A stretch of 64,000 nucleotides of DNA from G963555815 sp965249615 [NCBI: bacterium] (GTDB taxonomy: Bacteria > UBA8248 > JACPRG01), in NCBI GenBank assembly GCA_965249615.1, contig CBDFMI010000006.1:62001-126000 (forward strand). The letters run 5' to 3'. The notes beneath the pieces are model-generated. The model was given only the letters and a program-made list of their open reading frames with translations, did no database searches and had not been told where the DNA came from. Positions 63,252-64,000 of the stretch are shown here, piece after piece; the first letter of the stretch is position 1; each line of letters opens with the position of its first letter. Position numbers and translations under genes: made by a program.

Positions 63252-63320
63252 ATGGCCATTACGGCCAGTGGGGGCTGGGGCGCGTCACCGCCCCAGGCCG
63301 CGAGGGTTCGCCTCGCATGA
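63252..63320 (+). CDS. 22-residue frame after the tail genes
   Basis: An ATG opens 22 residues (MAITASGGWGASPPQAARVR) with no clear ribosome binding site. Probably not a gene. Confidence 0.15.
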   Translation: MAITASGGWGASPPQAARVRLA

Positions 63321-63341
63321 TCGGTTGGCCATACCGACCAC

Positions 63342-63369
63342 CCCACCATCGCGCAGACGCGACAGTGGG
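63342..63369 (+). terminator. Hairpin before com
   Basis: A 12-bp stem with a 2-nt internal mismatch (63342-63353 with 63358-63369) and a CAGA loop, followed by ATTTTA. It would end the tail operon or shape the com leader. Confidence 0.5.
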
Positions 63370-63388
63370 ATTTTAAGAGCGAGGCGTC

Positions 63389-63580
63389 ATGGAGTCTATT
63401 CGGTGTGGAAAATGCAGCCGCCTTTTGTGCAGACGCGACCACAAATCATTGGAGGTCAAGTGTCCGCGATGCGGAACAATGAATCATCTGAGGGCCTGGA
63501 GCCCCGCCACCGAGCGCCCACGAGTGCCGCCGTCCGAGGAGGATGGTCGTGGGCAAAAAGAAGGGAACGAGGAGACTTAG
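63389..63580 (+). CDS. com: Com-like zinc-finger translational activator
   Basis: The 63-residue protein begins MESIRCGKCSRLLCRRDHKS and has CPRC after 15 residues, matching Mu Com in length, motif and opening MxSIRCxxC. Com in Mu binds the leader of the mom mRNA and frees its start. Here it overlaps the start of a D12-type adenine methylase, the gene it may control. The last 20 residues are charged and unlike Mu Com. Confidence 0.8.
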   Translation: MESIRCGKCSRLLCRRDHKSLEVKCPRCGTMNHLRAWSPATERPRVPPSEEDGRGQKEGNEET

Positions 63581-64000
63581 GTCACCTATTCCTTGGCTGG
63601 GCGGGAAGAGCCGGATGGTCTCCAAGATCGCCCCACTCTTGCCACAGTGCGGGATCTACGTTGAGCCGTTCGGGGGTGCCGCCAGTATGCTTCTGGCCCG
63701 AGAGCCCTCTTCCGTCGAGGTCTACAACGATGTCGATGGTCGCCTGGTCAACTTCTTCCGTGTCGTCCGGGACCCGGCAAAGGCGAGGGAGCTCAGGCGG
63801 ATGCTGAAACTGACCCCCTTTTCCAGAGGTGAGTTTCACGCCTCCGTGGATCTTCAGGCGGGCGAAGGGGTGAAGGCGGCACACGCCTTCTTCATCCGTG
63901 CGAAGCAGAGCTTTGCCGGAGAGACGAGCACCTGGGGTTTCGCAAAAACGAGCACGAGGGGGATGTCTCAGAGGACCTCGGCGTGGTTGGGTGGCATAGA
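63549..64000 (+). CDS. D12-class adenine-specific DNA methyltransferase (partial, right edge)
   Basis: The visible 150 residues show the D12-class start PIPWLGGKSRMVSKIAPLLP, the SAM-binding YVEPFGGAASMLLA and VEVYNDVDGRLVNFFRVVRD, and AFFIRAKQSFAGE. The catalytic DPPY lies past the window edge. The GTG at 63549 has GAGGAGG 6 nt upstream; an ATG at 63543 is also open. It overlaps the com frame by 32 bp. It probably methylates phage DNA against restriction. Confidence 0.88.
   Translation, partial: MGKKKGTRRLRSPIPWLGGKSRMVSKIAPLLPQCGIYVEPFGGAASMLLAREPSSVEVYNDVDGRLVNFFRVVRDPAKARELRRMLKLTPFSRGEFHASVDLQAGEGVKAAHAFFIRAKQSFAGETSTWGFAKTSTRGMSQRTSAWLGGI

Larger units (their letters stand above)
36000..64000 (+). 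mobile_element. Mu-like transposable prophage (left about 28 kb; continues past the window)
   Basis: The gene order is repressor, Ner, MuA-type transposase, MuB, Gam, GemA, lysis, terminase, portal, Mu F-like protein, protease/capsid, tail genes, Com and DNA methylase. Replication follows phage Mu. The tail has a tape measure protein and a frameshifted assembly chaperone but no sheath in view, so the particle is probably a siphovirus like the B3/D3112 phages. No Mor or C activator gene is recognised. Seven genes carry frameshifts. The left boundary is approximate and the right one is outside the window. Confidence 0.9.

Noticed and set aside
1-64000. tRNA, rRNA or CRISPR arrays
   Set aside because: I saw no cloverleaf-like sequence, rRNA segment or regularly spaced repeats of CRISPR type on either strand.

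Overview
The window joins two different kinds of DNA. Positions 1 to about 36000 are bacterial chromosome. Positions about 36000 to the right edge are a Mu-like transposable prophage that continues past the window. The chromosome is GC-rich and gene-dense. It carries hopanoid-type squalene genes (hpnC, hpnD, hpnE), a B12-dependent ribonucleotide reductase, an AddAB-type recombination nuclease, lipoprotein signal peptides and many short-overlap operons. This suggests a Gram-negative, hopanoid-making bacterium of a deltaproteobacterial, Nitrospirota/Nitrospinota or NC10-like lineage. I cannot fix the phylum from the sequence alone.

Chromosome, left to right: an alkaline-phosphatase-superfamily 'sulfatase' (+); a minus-strand run of a TIGR02757 protein, D-aminoacyl-tRNA deacylase, a Lon N-domain protein, a TPR lipoprotein and an amidohydrolase; a FIST-domain protein (+); nrdJ (-) followed in the same frame by a small SNase-like gene with no normal start codon; a methyltransferase (+); an envelope cluster (-) of MurJ, a GT39-type glycosyltransferase and a nucleotide-sugar epimerase; addB-addA (+); a lipoprotein, acyl-CoA ligase, thiolase and 3-hydroxyacyl-CoA dehydrogenase operon (+); a multiply broken caspase/formylglycine-generating-enzyme-like gene (-); and the overlapping hpnC-hpnD-hpnE-dcd operon (-).

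Prophage: a leftward lysogeny module (repressor plus a translationally coupled small membrane protein) faces a rightward early operon across two 16-bp palindromic operators. The early operon holds Ner, small proteins, a DDE transposase of MuA type, MuB, Gam, a winged-helix protein, an adenine methylase, an HD hydrolase, small proteins, GemA and an excisionase-like protein. The late region holds lysis genes (amidase, holin), terminase, portal, a Mu F-like protein, a fused protease-scaffold-capsid gene with an internal start, connector and tail genes, a tail assembly chaperone with an apparent -1 frameshift site, a tape measure protein and tail-tip proteins. A Com-like zinc finger and a D12-class adenine methylase follow and run off the right edge. 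The plan is a Mu-type replication module with a long-tailed (siphovirus) particle, as in the B3/D3112 type of transposable phage.

The most notable pattern is seven prophage genes broken by what can be explained as loss of a single base in a short homopolymer. About two dozen chromosomal genes of similar total length are intact. This is either real decay of the prophage or a consensus problem specific to it, and it colours every pseudogene call here.
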